This document shows positions 24,242-31,274 of a stretch of DNA of 64,000 nt, in pieces. Below the pieces are notes generated by a model. That model did no database searches. It was not told where the DNA came from and worked only from the letters and a program-made list of their open reading frames with translations. Each line of letters begins with the position of its first letter. Within the stretch, counting starts at the first letter, position 1. The translations under genes were made by a program, and so were the position numbers. This stretch comes from Pseudomonadota bacterium (lineage in GTDB: Bacteria > Pseudomonadota > Alphaproteobacteria > Rhizobiales > Devosiaceae), in the NCBI GenBank assembly GCA_023388175.1, contig JAEWGT010000002.1, positions 1 to 64,000 of the forward strand, read 5' to 3'.

Positions 24242-25096
24242 ATGCCCGCGGCCAATTTCGTCCTGACCCTCAGCTGCGCCGATCGTCCCGGCATCGTCGC
24301 CGCCATCACCACCGAGCTGGCCGCGCTCAATGCCAATATTGCCGAGAGCAATCAGTTCTGGGACCAGGAGACCGGCCGCTTCTTCATGCGCCTCGCCTTC
24401 ACGGCGCCCGAAGGCGTCAGCCGCGACACGATCGAAAAGGCGCTGAAGTCACCCATCGACCGCTTCGACATGAAAACCGCGCTGGCCGATCAGAGCCGCA
24501 AGAAGCGCGTCGTCATCCTGGTTTCCAAATTCGACCACACGCTGCTGCATCTGCTCTATCAGATCCGCGTCGGCTGGCTTGATGCCGAAGTGGCCGCCAT
24601 CATTTCCAACCATGAAGACGCGCGGAAAATCGCCGAAGATGCCGGCATTCCCTATCACTACCTGCCGGTGACCAAAGACACCAAGGCCGAACAGGAAGCC
24701 AAAGTGCTCGAGATCGTCCGCCAGACCGGGGCAGACCTGGTCGTCCTCGCCCGCTACATGCAGGTGCTGTCGGACAATCTCTCCACCCGCCTCTTCGGGC
24801 AGGTGATCAATATCCACCACTCGTTCCTGCCCAGCTTCAAGGGTGCCAAGCCCTATCACCAGGCCCATGAGCGCGGCGTCAAGATCATCGGCGCCACCGC
24901 CCATTACGTGACCCCCGATCTCGATGAAGGCCCGATCATCGAGCAGGAGACGGCCCGCGTCACCCATGCGCTGAGCCCCGACGACCTCGTCGCAGCCGGC
25001 CGCGACATCGAAAGCCGCGTCCTCGCCCGCGCCGTCAAACTGCATCTGGAAAGCCGCGTCATGCTCAACGGCAAGAAGACGGTCGTGTTCGGCTAG
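24242..25096 (+). CDS. purU: Formyltetrahydrofolate deformylase
   Basis: PurU hydrolyses 10-formyl-tetrahydrofolate to formate and tetrahydrofolate, balancing one-carbon pools. The 284-residue protein has an N-terminal ACT domain (LTLSCADRPGIVAAITTEL) and a C-terminal formyltransferase-type domain with NIHHSFLPSFKGAKPYHQA, including the catalytic histidine, and AHYVTPDLDEGPIIEQ with the catalytic aspartate. GGGAGG lies 5 bases before the ATG. It is monocistronic and followed by a dispersed repeat. Confidence 0.96.
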   Translation: MPAANFVLTLSCADRPGIVAAITTELAALNANIAESNQFWDQETGRFFMRLAFTAPEGVSRDTIEKALKSPIDRFDMKTALADQSRKKRVVILVSKFDHTLLHLLYQIRVGWLDAEVAAIISNHEDARKIAEDAGIPYHYLPVTKDTKAEQEAKVLEIVRQTGADLVVLARYMQVLSDNLSTRLFGQVINIHHSFLPSFKGAKPYHQAHERGVKIIGATAHYVTPDLDEGPIIEQETARVTHALSPDDLVAAGRDIESRVLARAVKLHLESRVMLNGKKTVVFG

Positions 25097-25142
25097 CGCC
25101 GAGCCTGCCGCGCTGACCCTCGCCTGCGCTCTCACCCCTGTC

Positions 25143-25222
25143 TGTCGTCATTGCCGGCCTGTCCCGGCAATCCATCTTGCGCCAGGCATGGGCCACCGGG
25201 ACAAGCCCGGTGGTGACGATGG
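25143..25222. repeat. Second intergenic repeat family, full palindromic copy
   Basis: GTCATTGCCGGCCTGTCCCG with GGCAATCCATC is followed by the opposed half CACCGGGACAAGCCCGGTGG ending GTGACGATGG. A shorter relative lies at 24118-24160. This type of palindromic unit is common between genes in Hyphomicrobiales. Confidence 0.7.
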
Positions 25223-25234
25223 TTGGGGTCGGCC

Positions 25235-25672
25235 TCAGGCCGCTTCGACCGGCAGATCCTCAAGATTGAGCGAATCCAGCAGGCTGGTCCGGTCGAGCAC
25301 TGCACGCGTCGCCAGCGTCACGCGCTCGAACACATGGCGGATTTCGCAGGAGCCTTCGTCCTTGCAGTCCTCGCATTTCTTGTAGGCGATCTTGGAAAGG
25401 CAGGGCAGCGGCGCAATCGGGCCGTCGATCAGCCGCAGCACATCGCCATACATGATCTCTTCGGGAGCCTTGACCAGTTCATAGCCACCCATGCGCCCGC
25501 GCCGGCTGGACACGAAGCCGGCCCGTTTGAGTTCGAGCAAGATCTGCTCGAGAAACTTCTTGGGGATCGCCTGCTCGCGCGAGATTTCCCCGATCATGCG
25601 AGTTTCCCCGCGCCCGGCCCGCGCCAGCGACACCAGCGCACGCAGGGCATATTTGGCCTTCTGCGAAATCAT
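25235..25672 (-). CDS. Rrf2-family transcriptional regulator with four cysteines
   Basis: The 145-residue regulator has an N-terminal winged helix (MISQKAKYALRALVSLA, RMGGYELVKAPEEI) and cysteines C91, C100, C103 and C109 in a compact loop (PCLSKIAYKKCEDCKDEGSC). IscR, NsrR and RirA use three cysteines there to hold an iron-sulfur cluster, so this protein may sense iron, oxygen or nitric oxide, though cluster binding is inferred. Its ATGA start overlaps the end of the antiporter gene, so the regulator probably responds to conditions that also demand the antiporter. Targets are unknown. Confidence 0.88.
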   Translation of the reverse strand: MISQKAKYALRALVSLARAGRGETRMIGEISREQAIPKKFLEQILLELKRAGFVSSRRGRMGGYELVKAPEEIMYGDVLRLIDGPIAPLPCLSKIAYKKCEDCKDEGSCEIRHVFERVTLATRAVLDRTSLLDSLNLEDLPVEAA

Positions 25673-27942
25673 TTCTTCCTCTTGCCGCGCCGCCCCCTTG
25701 GCTCCGGCTCAACCGGCGGCACCACGACCTCTACAGCGTCATTCCCTGCTATGCCAGTGTTGATGGCATCATCGGGCCCGGTCTCCGATTCAGCCTTCGC
25801 CTCGACCGCCACGGTAATGGCCGGCATCGCCTTGGGCTCCTCTGCCGGCGGTTGCAACACTTTGGGAATATCCTCGTCCACCGGTGCTGGCCCGTCCACG
25901 GCCGGCGCCACGGGCACGGGCATGGGCACGATTTCATCGATCTCCGCCGGTGCCTGGCCCAGCGACGGCCGCTCCACCAGCGGCTCCAGCACGGCTTCCG
26001 GCAACGCGGCTACGGTCTCATCGGCCGGCGGCGCCTCAGGCCTCTCCGTCAGTGGCGCATCGAGCACGGCAATCGTGACGGCCTGTTCTGGTTCAGCGTC
26101 GACCCTGGCTTCGCGTTCCAGCAGATTGCCGGTCTCGGGCAGTTTCGGCGGCGTATCGGCGCGCATATAGGCCAGGATACCGCGCCCGATTTCCTGCTCG
26201 CCGCGAATAATGACAGACGCGCCCAGCCCCTTGAGAAAGTTTTCTTCCTCCTCTGAATAGGCTCTGGCGATAATGGTGATGCCGGGATTGAGCTTGCGCC
26301 CGCTCTCGCAGACAGACCCGGCCTCGAAACCATTGGAAATCGCCACCAGCAACGTGCGCGCCTCGGCCAGATTGGCAAGCTTGAGCACATCCTGCTGCGC
26401 GGCATTGCCGAACACCACTTCGAACCCTTCTGCCCGCGCCGCCGCCACATCGGCATCGGAATCCTCGATCACCACAAGCTGGCCGCCATCCGCCTTGATC
26501 CCGGACGCGACGATCCGGCCCACCTGCCCGAAACCAACCATGACGACGTGGTCGCGTTTGGGGGTCGGCTCGCCGGTATCGTCGTCGGCGCCATGCGCGC
26601 CGCGGTCCACCGCACCCTCGCTGGGCATATCGGTCACCGCCGGCCCCTGCGCCGCCATGCTTGGCTCCACCGGCTCGGTGATCAGCGGCTCGGTGCGCGC
26701 ATTGCCGAACCGCGCTTCAAGCCTTGGCCTTGCCGCCTCGACAGCCCAGAACACCAGCGGATTGAGCAGAATGGAAATCAGCGCCCCGGCGAGAATCAGG
26801 TCCTGCCCCTCCGGCGGCAGGATGGCAAAAGCCACGCCCATACTGGCGAGAATGAAGGAAAATTCGCCGATCTGTGCCAGCGAGGCCGAAATGGTCAGCG
26901 CCGTGCCCACGGGCCTCTGGAATGCCAGCACGATGAAAAATGCCGCCAGCGACTTGCCGATGACGATGATGAACACCGTGCCCAGCACCAGCAGGGGCTG
27001 CTCCACCAGAATGGACGGGTCGAACAACATGCCGACCGATACAAAGAACAGCACCGCAAAGGCATCGCGCAGCGGCAGCGTTTCATTGGCGGCACGATGG
27101 CTGAGCTCGCTTTCCGAAAGGATCATGCCGGCAAAGAAGGCGCCCAGCGCCAGTGACACGCCGAACAGGAATGCCGAGCCCAAAGCCACACCCAGCGCAA
27201 TGGCCAGCACGGCCAGCCGAAACAGTTCGCGGCTGCCGGTATGGGCGGTGCCGTGCAGGGCAAAGGGAATGACCCGCCGCCCCACCACCAGCATGAAGCC
27301 GACAAAGGCCGCCACCTTGATCAGCGTGATCGCCAGAACGCCCCATATGCCGATCTGGCCGCCAACCAGCCGCTCGACAAAGGACACGAACGGGTCATGG
27401 ATGCCGGTATCGATGCCGCCCATGCTGGCAAAGGCCGGCACCAGCACCAGCGCCAGCACCATGGCCAGATCTTCCACGATCAGCCAGCCCACCGCGATGC
27501 GCCCGCGCTCGCTTTCGATCAGCCGCCGGTCCTGCAAGGCCTTGAGCAGCACCACGGTAGAGGCCACCGACAAGGCCAGCCCGAACAGCAAGGCGGCCCC
27601 GAGGCTCCAGCCGAGCAGCAGTCCCATGCCCGCGCCAAGCGCCGTCGCCACCCCGATCTGCACGACCGCACCCGGAATGGCCAGCGCCCGCACGCTCATC
27701 AGGTCCTTGAGCGAAAAATGCAGCCCCACCCCGAACATGAGCAGCACGACGCCCAGTTCCGCCAGCTGTGCGGCAAGATCGGCATCGGCCACAAAGCCTG
27801 GCGTATAGGGACCCACCAGAATGCCGGCAAATAGATACCCCACCAGCGGCGGCAGGCGCAGCCGGTTGGCGACCATGCCAAAGATATAGGCCAGCACCAG
27901 CCCCGCGACGATCGTGGAGATCAATGGGGTATCGTGATGCAT
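25669..27942 (-). CDS. Kef/YbaL-type monovalent cation:proton antiporter (CPA2) with RCK domain
   Basis: The 757-residue inner-membrane protein has about 12-13 hydrophobic segments (about 8-410) with MFGVGLHFSLKDL and VEDLAMVLALVLVP typical of CPA2 antiporters. A cytoplasmic RCK/TrkA-N domain follows (HVVMVGFGQVGRIVASGIKAD, GxGxxG type, near residue 475). The last 150 residues are a Pro/Ala/Glu-rich low-complexity tail ending in basic GRRGKRKK, not typical for the family. It should export potassium or similar cations in exchange for protons, possibly gated by nucleotide. GGAGG lies 5 bases before the ATG. It overlaps the Rrf2 gene. Confidence 0.9.
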   Translation of the reverse strand: MHHDTPLISTIVAGLVLAYIFGMVANRLRLPPLVGYLFAGILVGPYTPGFVADADLAAQLAELGVVLLMFGVGLHFSLKDLMSVRALAIPGAVVQIGVATALGAGMGLLLGWSLGAALLFGLALSVASTVVLLKALQDRRLIESERGRIAVGWLIVEDLAMVLALVLVPAFASMGGIDTGIHDPFVSFVERLVGGQIGIWGVLAITLIKVAAFVGFMLVVGRRVIPFALHGTAHTGSRELFRLAVLAIALGVALGSAFLFGVSLALGAFFAGMILSESELSHRAANETLPLRDAFAVLFFVSVGMLFDPSILVEQPLLVLGTVFIIVIGKSLAAFFIVLAFQRPVGTALTISASLAQIGEFSFILASMGVAFAILPPEGQDLILAGALISILLNPLVFWAVEAARPRLEARFGNARTEPLITEPVEPSMAAQGPAVTDMPSEGAVDRGAHGADDDTGEPTPKRDHVVMVGFGQVGRIVASGIKADGGQLVVIEDSDADVAAARAEGFEVVFGNAAQQDVLKLANLAEARTLLVAISNGFEAGSVCESGRKLNPGITIIARAYSEEEENFLKGLGASVIIRGEQEIGRGILAYMRADTPPKLPETGNLLEREARVDAEPEQAVTIAVLDAPLTERPEAPPADETVAALPEAVLEPLVERPSLGQAPAEIDEIVPMPVPVAPAVDGPAPVDEDIPKVLQPPAEEPKAMPAITVAVEAKAESETGPDDAINTGIAGNDAVEVVVPPVEPEPRGRRGKRKK

Positions 27943-28180
27943 TCACGCCTCCGGAAATATCTATGTCTAGGATGGGCCAAGAGAATTTTCAGCGCAAGCG
28001 CAGCGCTTTATATCCCTATAGATCATGTCAAGTTTGGCTGAACTTTGTTCCGGCCGCAGGTGAATTCGCTCCGGTGCAGCGAATTCAGCAACGAAGGCCA
28101 TGAAAGCCTGGAGCGTCCCAAGCGGGCAAATCTTTGCGGTGGAGCGATTTGAGCGAACATGGCTCGAATGGCGGGAAGCT
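27943..28180. other. Upstream region of the antiporter gene, including a hairpin
   Basis: The gap up to the helicase end at 28325 holds the antiporter promoter, a perfect inverted repeat at 28062-28086 (arms GAATTCGCT and AGCGAATTC, 7-base loop), and then a GC-rich repeat element. No gene is convincing here. Confidence 0.5.
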
Positions 28181-28308
28181 ACCCCCACCCGACCTCCCCC
28201 TGAAGAAGGGGGAGGAGCCCGCCGGTATGCGCTGGATCACCTTGCGTCCCGCAAGCACGATGCAGTCCCTCCCCCTTTTTCAGGGGGAGGCTAGGTGGGG
28301 GGGCTCTT
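28181..28308. repeat. GC-rich intergenic repeat, two inverted halves
   Basis: The left half has CCCCCACCCGACCTCCCCCT and the right half CAGGGGGAGGCTAGGTGGGG, which can pair into a long stem, each with an internal small palindrome. It is one of the larger copies in the window. Confidence 0.75.
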
Positions 28309-28324
28309 TTACTCCCCAGCCCCA

Positions 28325-29416
28325 TCAACTCACGATCGTGATCTTCTCCGCCGCCCGCGTGATCCCTGTATAAAGCCACCGGGCCCGCTCCTCGCGGAAC
28401 ACGAAGCTCTCGTCGAACAGATAGACATTGTCCCATTGGCTGCCCTGCGCCTTGTGCACGGTCAAGCAATAGCCAAAGGTGAACTCGTCGAATTGCCGCC
28501 GTTCCGGCCAGCTCATCGCGTCTTCTTCCCCCGAGAAAAACGCCTTGTGCGTCAGCACTTTGGCCTCGCCCTTGCCCTCGTCGTCGGCCAGCAGCAGGCT
28601 CCATTTGCCGTTTGTCCGCCGCGTCGCATCGGTCACGATCCAGATCTGCCCATTGAGCAGGCGCTTGCGCGGATTGTTGCGGAGGCAAACCATGCGGTCG
28701 CCCACCACCGGCTCGTGGAAGGGCAAGCCCTTTAATTCGCGCAGGCGGTCATTGTAGGTCAGCCGCGTCTTGTTGCGCCCGACCAGCACCTGATCGGCCT
28801 CCAGCACCGCGCCACGATCCACTTCGCTGCGGCCCACGACAACGCTTTCGCCATAGGTGCCATGGTCGAGAAACCCGCCCTCGCGCACGGCCATCGACAG
28901 CCGGATAATCGGATTGTCCGCCGCCTGCCGGTGGATCTCGGTCAGCATGATGTCGGGTTCTTCATTGATGAAAAAGCCCGCCCCCTGCACTGGCGGCAGC
29001 TGGAACGGATCGCCCAGCACCAGCACTTTCACCCCGAAGGACAAAAGATCGGCACCCAGCACTTCATCGACCATCGACACCTCGTCGATGACGATCAGGT
29101 CCGCGTCCGCCGCAGGGCTTTCGGGATCGAGTACGAAGCGCGGCTCGCCGTCGCCCTCGCTCACCAGCGTATAGATGAGGCTATGAATGGTCTGCGCGCC
29201 CTTGCAGCCGCGCTTGCGCATCACCAGCGCCGCCTTGCCGGTAAAGGCGGCATATTTCACATTGCGGATATCCTGCGCCAGATGCACGGCCAGCGTCGAT
29301 TTGCCGGTTCCCGCCCAGCCAAACAGGCGGAACACCTGCGGCCCGTTGCGATCCTTGAGCCAGGCCGACACCGCCACCAGCGCCGCATCCTGCTGGCTCG
29401 ACCAGACCGGCGCCAT
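28325..29416 (-). CDS. Dda/RecD-like SF1B DNA helicase
   Basis: The 363-residue ATPase has Walker A GWAGTGKST near residue 33, DLIVIDEVSMVD (motif II) and GDPFQLPPVQGAGFF (motif III), and a C-terminal UvrD_C_2-type domain with FGYCLTVHKAQGSQWDNVYL and WLYTGITRAAEKI (motifs V and VI). The compact size resembles phage T4 Dda and short RecD-like helicases, and it lacks the N-terminal region of RecD2. It should unwind DNA 5' to 3'. The start overlaps the FAH-family gene by one base (TGATG), placing a helicase at the end of a metabolic operon. Confidence 0.88.
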   Translation of the reverse strand: MAPVWSSQQDAALVAVSAWLKDRNGPQVFRLFGWAGTGKSTLAVHLAQDIRNVKYAAFTGKAALVMRKRGCKGAQTIHSLIYTLVSEGDGEPRFVLDPESPAADADLIVIDEVSMVDEVLGADLLSFGVKVLVLGDPFQLPPVQGAGFFINEEPDIMLTEIHRQAADNPIIRLSMAVREGGFLDHGTYGESVVVGRSEVDRGAVLEADQVLVGRNKTRLTYNDRLRELKGLPFHEPVVGDRMVCLRNNPRKRLLNGQIWIVTDATRRTNGKWSLLLADDEGKGEAKVLTHKAFFSGEEDAMSWPERRQFDEFTFGYCLTVHKAQGSQWDNVYLFDESFVFREERARWLYTGITRAAEKITIVS

Positions 29417-30099
29417 CAGACGACCACCGTCCTGACGCTGCCCACCCCTTCGATTTCGCCTTCCAGCACATCGCCCCGCATCACCGCGCCGACACCGGCC
29501 GGCGTGCCGGTCATGATCAGGTCGCCGGCTTTCAGCGCCACGAAACGGCTCAGATAGGCGATGGTTTCGGCAACAGTCCAGATCTGGTCGCCAAGATCAC
29601 CGCGCTGGCGCTCTGCGCCATTGACCCTGAGGACAATCGCGCCCACGCCCGGATGCCCGATGGCATCGGCCCGCGCCAGCGCGCCCAGCGGCGCGGACTG
29701 ATCGAACCCCTTGGCGAAGGTCCAGGGCCGCCCGGCCTTTTTGGCCACGGCCTGCAAATCGCGCCGCGTCATGTCGAGCCCGGCGCCATAGCCGAACACA
29801 TGGCTCAGGGCATTGCTTGCGGCGATGTCGGCCCCGTCCTTGCCAATGGCCACCACCAGCTCAATCTCGTGATGCAGGTCCCCGGTTTCCGGCGGATAGG
29901 CCGTCTCGGCGCCACCGACAACGACGGCATCGGCCGGCTTGTCGAAAAAGAAGGGCGGCTCTCGCTCGTCATGGCCCATCTCTCTTGCGTGCTCGGCATA
30001 ATTGCGGCCTACGCAATAGATGCGCCGCACCGGGAAGAAACCGCCACCCCTGACGGGCACGAGCACAGGCTCCGGAGCCGCAAACACCAGATCAGCCAC
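29416..30099 (-). CDS. Fumarylacetoacetate hydrolase family protein
   Basis: The 227-residue single-domain FAH protein has FPVRRIYCVGRNYAEHA, then PFFFDKPADAV, HHEIELVVAIG with metal-binding glutamates, and GDLIMTGTPAGVGAV near the end. Such enzymes hydrolyse or decarboxylate diketo acids, such as acylpyruvates or oxaloacetate; the substrate is unknown. I set the start at GTG 30099 because AGGAG lies 7 bases upstream, whereas the ATG at 30117 has none. The start overlaps the end of the aldo/keto reductase by 8 bases. Confidence 0.88.
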   Translation of the reverse strand: MADLVFAAPEPVLVPVRGGGFFPVRRIYCVGRNYAEHAREMGHDEREPPFFFDKPADAVVVGGAETAYPPETGDLHHEIELVVAIGKDGADIAASNALSHVFGYGAGLDMTRRDLQAVAKKAGRPWTFAKGFDQSAPLGALARADAIGHPGVGAIVLRVNGAERQRGDLGDQIWTVAETIAYLSRFVALKAGDLIMTGTPAGVGAVMRGDVLEGEIEGVGSVRTVVV

Positions 30100-31162
30100 G
30101 CTTGAACTCCTCGGCATAGGGGCCGATCAGGTCGAGATCGACCTTGCTCAGCCGGTCCTGCGCCGAAAAGGACTGGTGCCAGTAGGGATAGAGCAAAGGC
30201 GGCCGGCTGACCGCATCGAGCCGACTGCGCTCGTCATCGCTCAGCACCAGATCAGCCGCCGCGATATTGTCGGCAAACTGCTTTTCATTGCGCCCGCCGA
30301 TAATCACCGAGGTCACGCCCGGCCGCCCCAGCAGCCAGCTCAGCGCCACCTGCGCGCCCGAAACCCCGCGTTCCTCGGCAATGGCCACCAGCACATCGAT
30401 GACAGTGTAGAGCTTGTCCCAGTCATAAACCGGCGGCTCGCGGAATCCGCCTACATGCCGCCCGCTTTCCGGTTCGCTGTCCCGGCGATATTTGCCCGAC
30501 AGCAGCCCGCCTGCCAGCGGCGACCACACCAGAATCCCCAGTCCCTGGTCCTGCGAAATCGGCACCAGCTCATATTCCGCGTCGCGGCTATGCAGCGAAT
30601 AGTGGATCTGCTGGGAGACAAAGCGCGCATTGTGCCGCTGATCGGCAGAGGCCAGCGCTTTTGAAATATGCCAGCCCGAATAATTCGAGCAGCCGATATA
30701 GCGCACATGCCCGTGGCGCACGAGCGTATCGAGCGCCTCCATCGTCTCTTCGATAGGCGTTTGCCCGTCCCATTCATGCACCTGATAAAGATCGATCACA
30801 TCGGTCTTGAGGCGTTTGAGGCTGGCCTTGCACTGCGCGATGATATGATGGCGGGAAAGGCCCTGCTCATTGGGCCCGTCCCCCATCCTGAACCGCACCT
30901 TGGTGGCCACCAGCGCCTTTTGCCGCCGCCCGTTTTCGGACAGGATTTCTCCCAGGATCTCCTCGGACACGCCCGCATTATAGACATTGGCCGTGTCGTA
31001 GAGATTGATCCCGGCATCGAGGCACATATCCACCTGCCGCGCGGCATCCTCCGGGTTGGTATTGCCAATTCTTTCATTGCCGCCAAAGGTCATGGTCCCC
31101 ATGGTCAGCACCGAGACCTTGAGGCCGGAGCGGCCGAGCGAGCGGTATTGCATGAGATTCAT
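30092..31162 (-). CDS. Aldo/keto reductase
   Basis: The 356-residue NADPH-dependent reductase shows the catalytic tetrad context: INLYDTANVYNAGVSEEILG (Asp and Tyr), ALVATKV (Lys) and LYQVHEWDG (His). IGCSNYSGW and GILVWSPLAGGLLSGKY are typical of the subgroup related to YajO/Gpr. It probably reduces aldehydes or ketones; no specific substrate is evident. It is first in a three-gene block with the FAH-family protein and the helicase, all overlapping. Confidence 0.92.
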   Translation of the reverse strand: MNLMQYRSLGRSGLKVSVLTMGTMTFGGNERIGNTNPEDAARQVDMCLDAGINLYDTANVYNAGVSEEILGEILSENGRRQKALVATKVRFRMGDGPNEQGLSRHHIIAQCKASLKRLKTDVIDLYQVHEWDGQTPIEETMEALDTLVRHGHVRYIGCSNYSGWHISKALASADQRHNARFVSQQIHYSLHSRDAEYELVPISQDQGLGILVWSPLAGGLLSGKYRRDSEPESGRHVGGFREPPVYDWDKLYTVIDVLVAIAEERGVSGAQVALSWLLGRPGVTSVIIGGRNEKQFADNIAAADLVLSDDERSRLDAVSRPPLLYPYWHQSFSAQDRLSKVDLDLIGPYAEEFKRG

Positions 31163-31274
31163 CCTTTGTTCCGGGCGCTATAGGGCTAAAGCGTTCGCGG
31201 GGCTGGGTCAATCGCGGCTTTGGCCCATGCAAAACGGCCCCGGTGGATGATCCATCGAGGCCGCCGGAAAAGGG

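Noticed and set aside
26273..27808. Plus-strand frame of 511 codons over the antiporter
   Set aside because: Serine/proline/threonine-rich shadow without a recognisable domain.
27967..28188. Minus-strand 73-codon frame upstream of the antiporter
   Set aside because: It crosses a hairpin and lacks a ribosome-binding site and resemblance.
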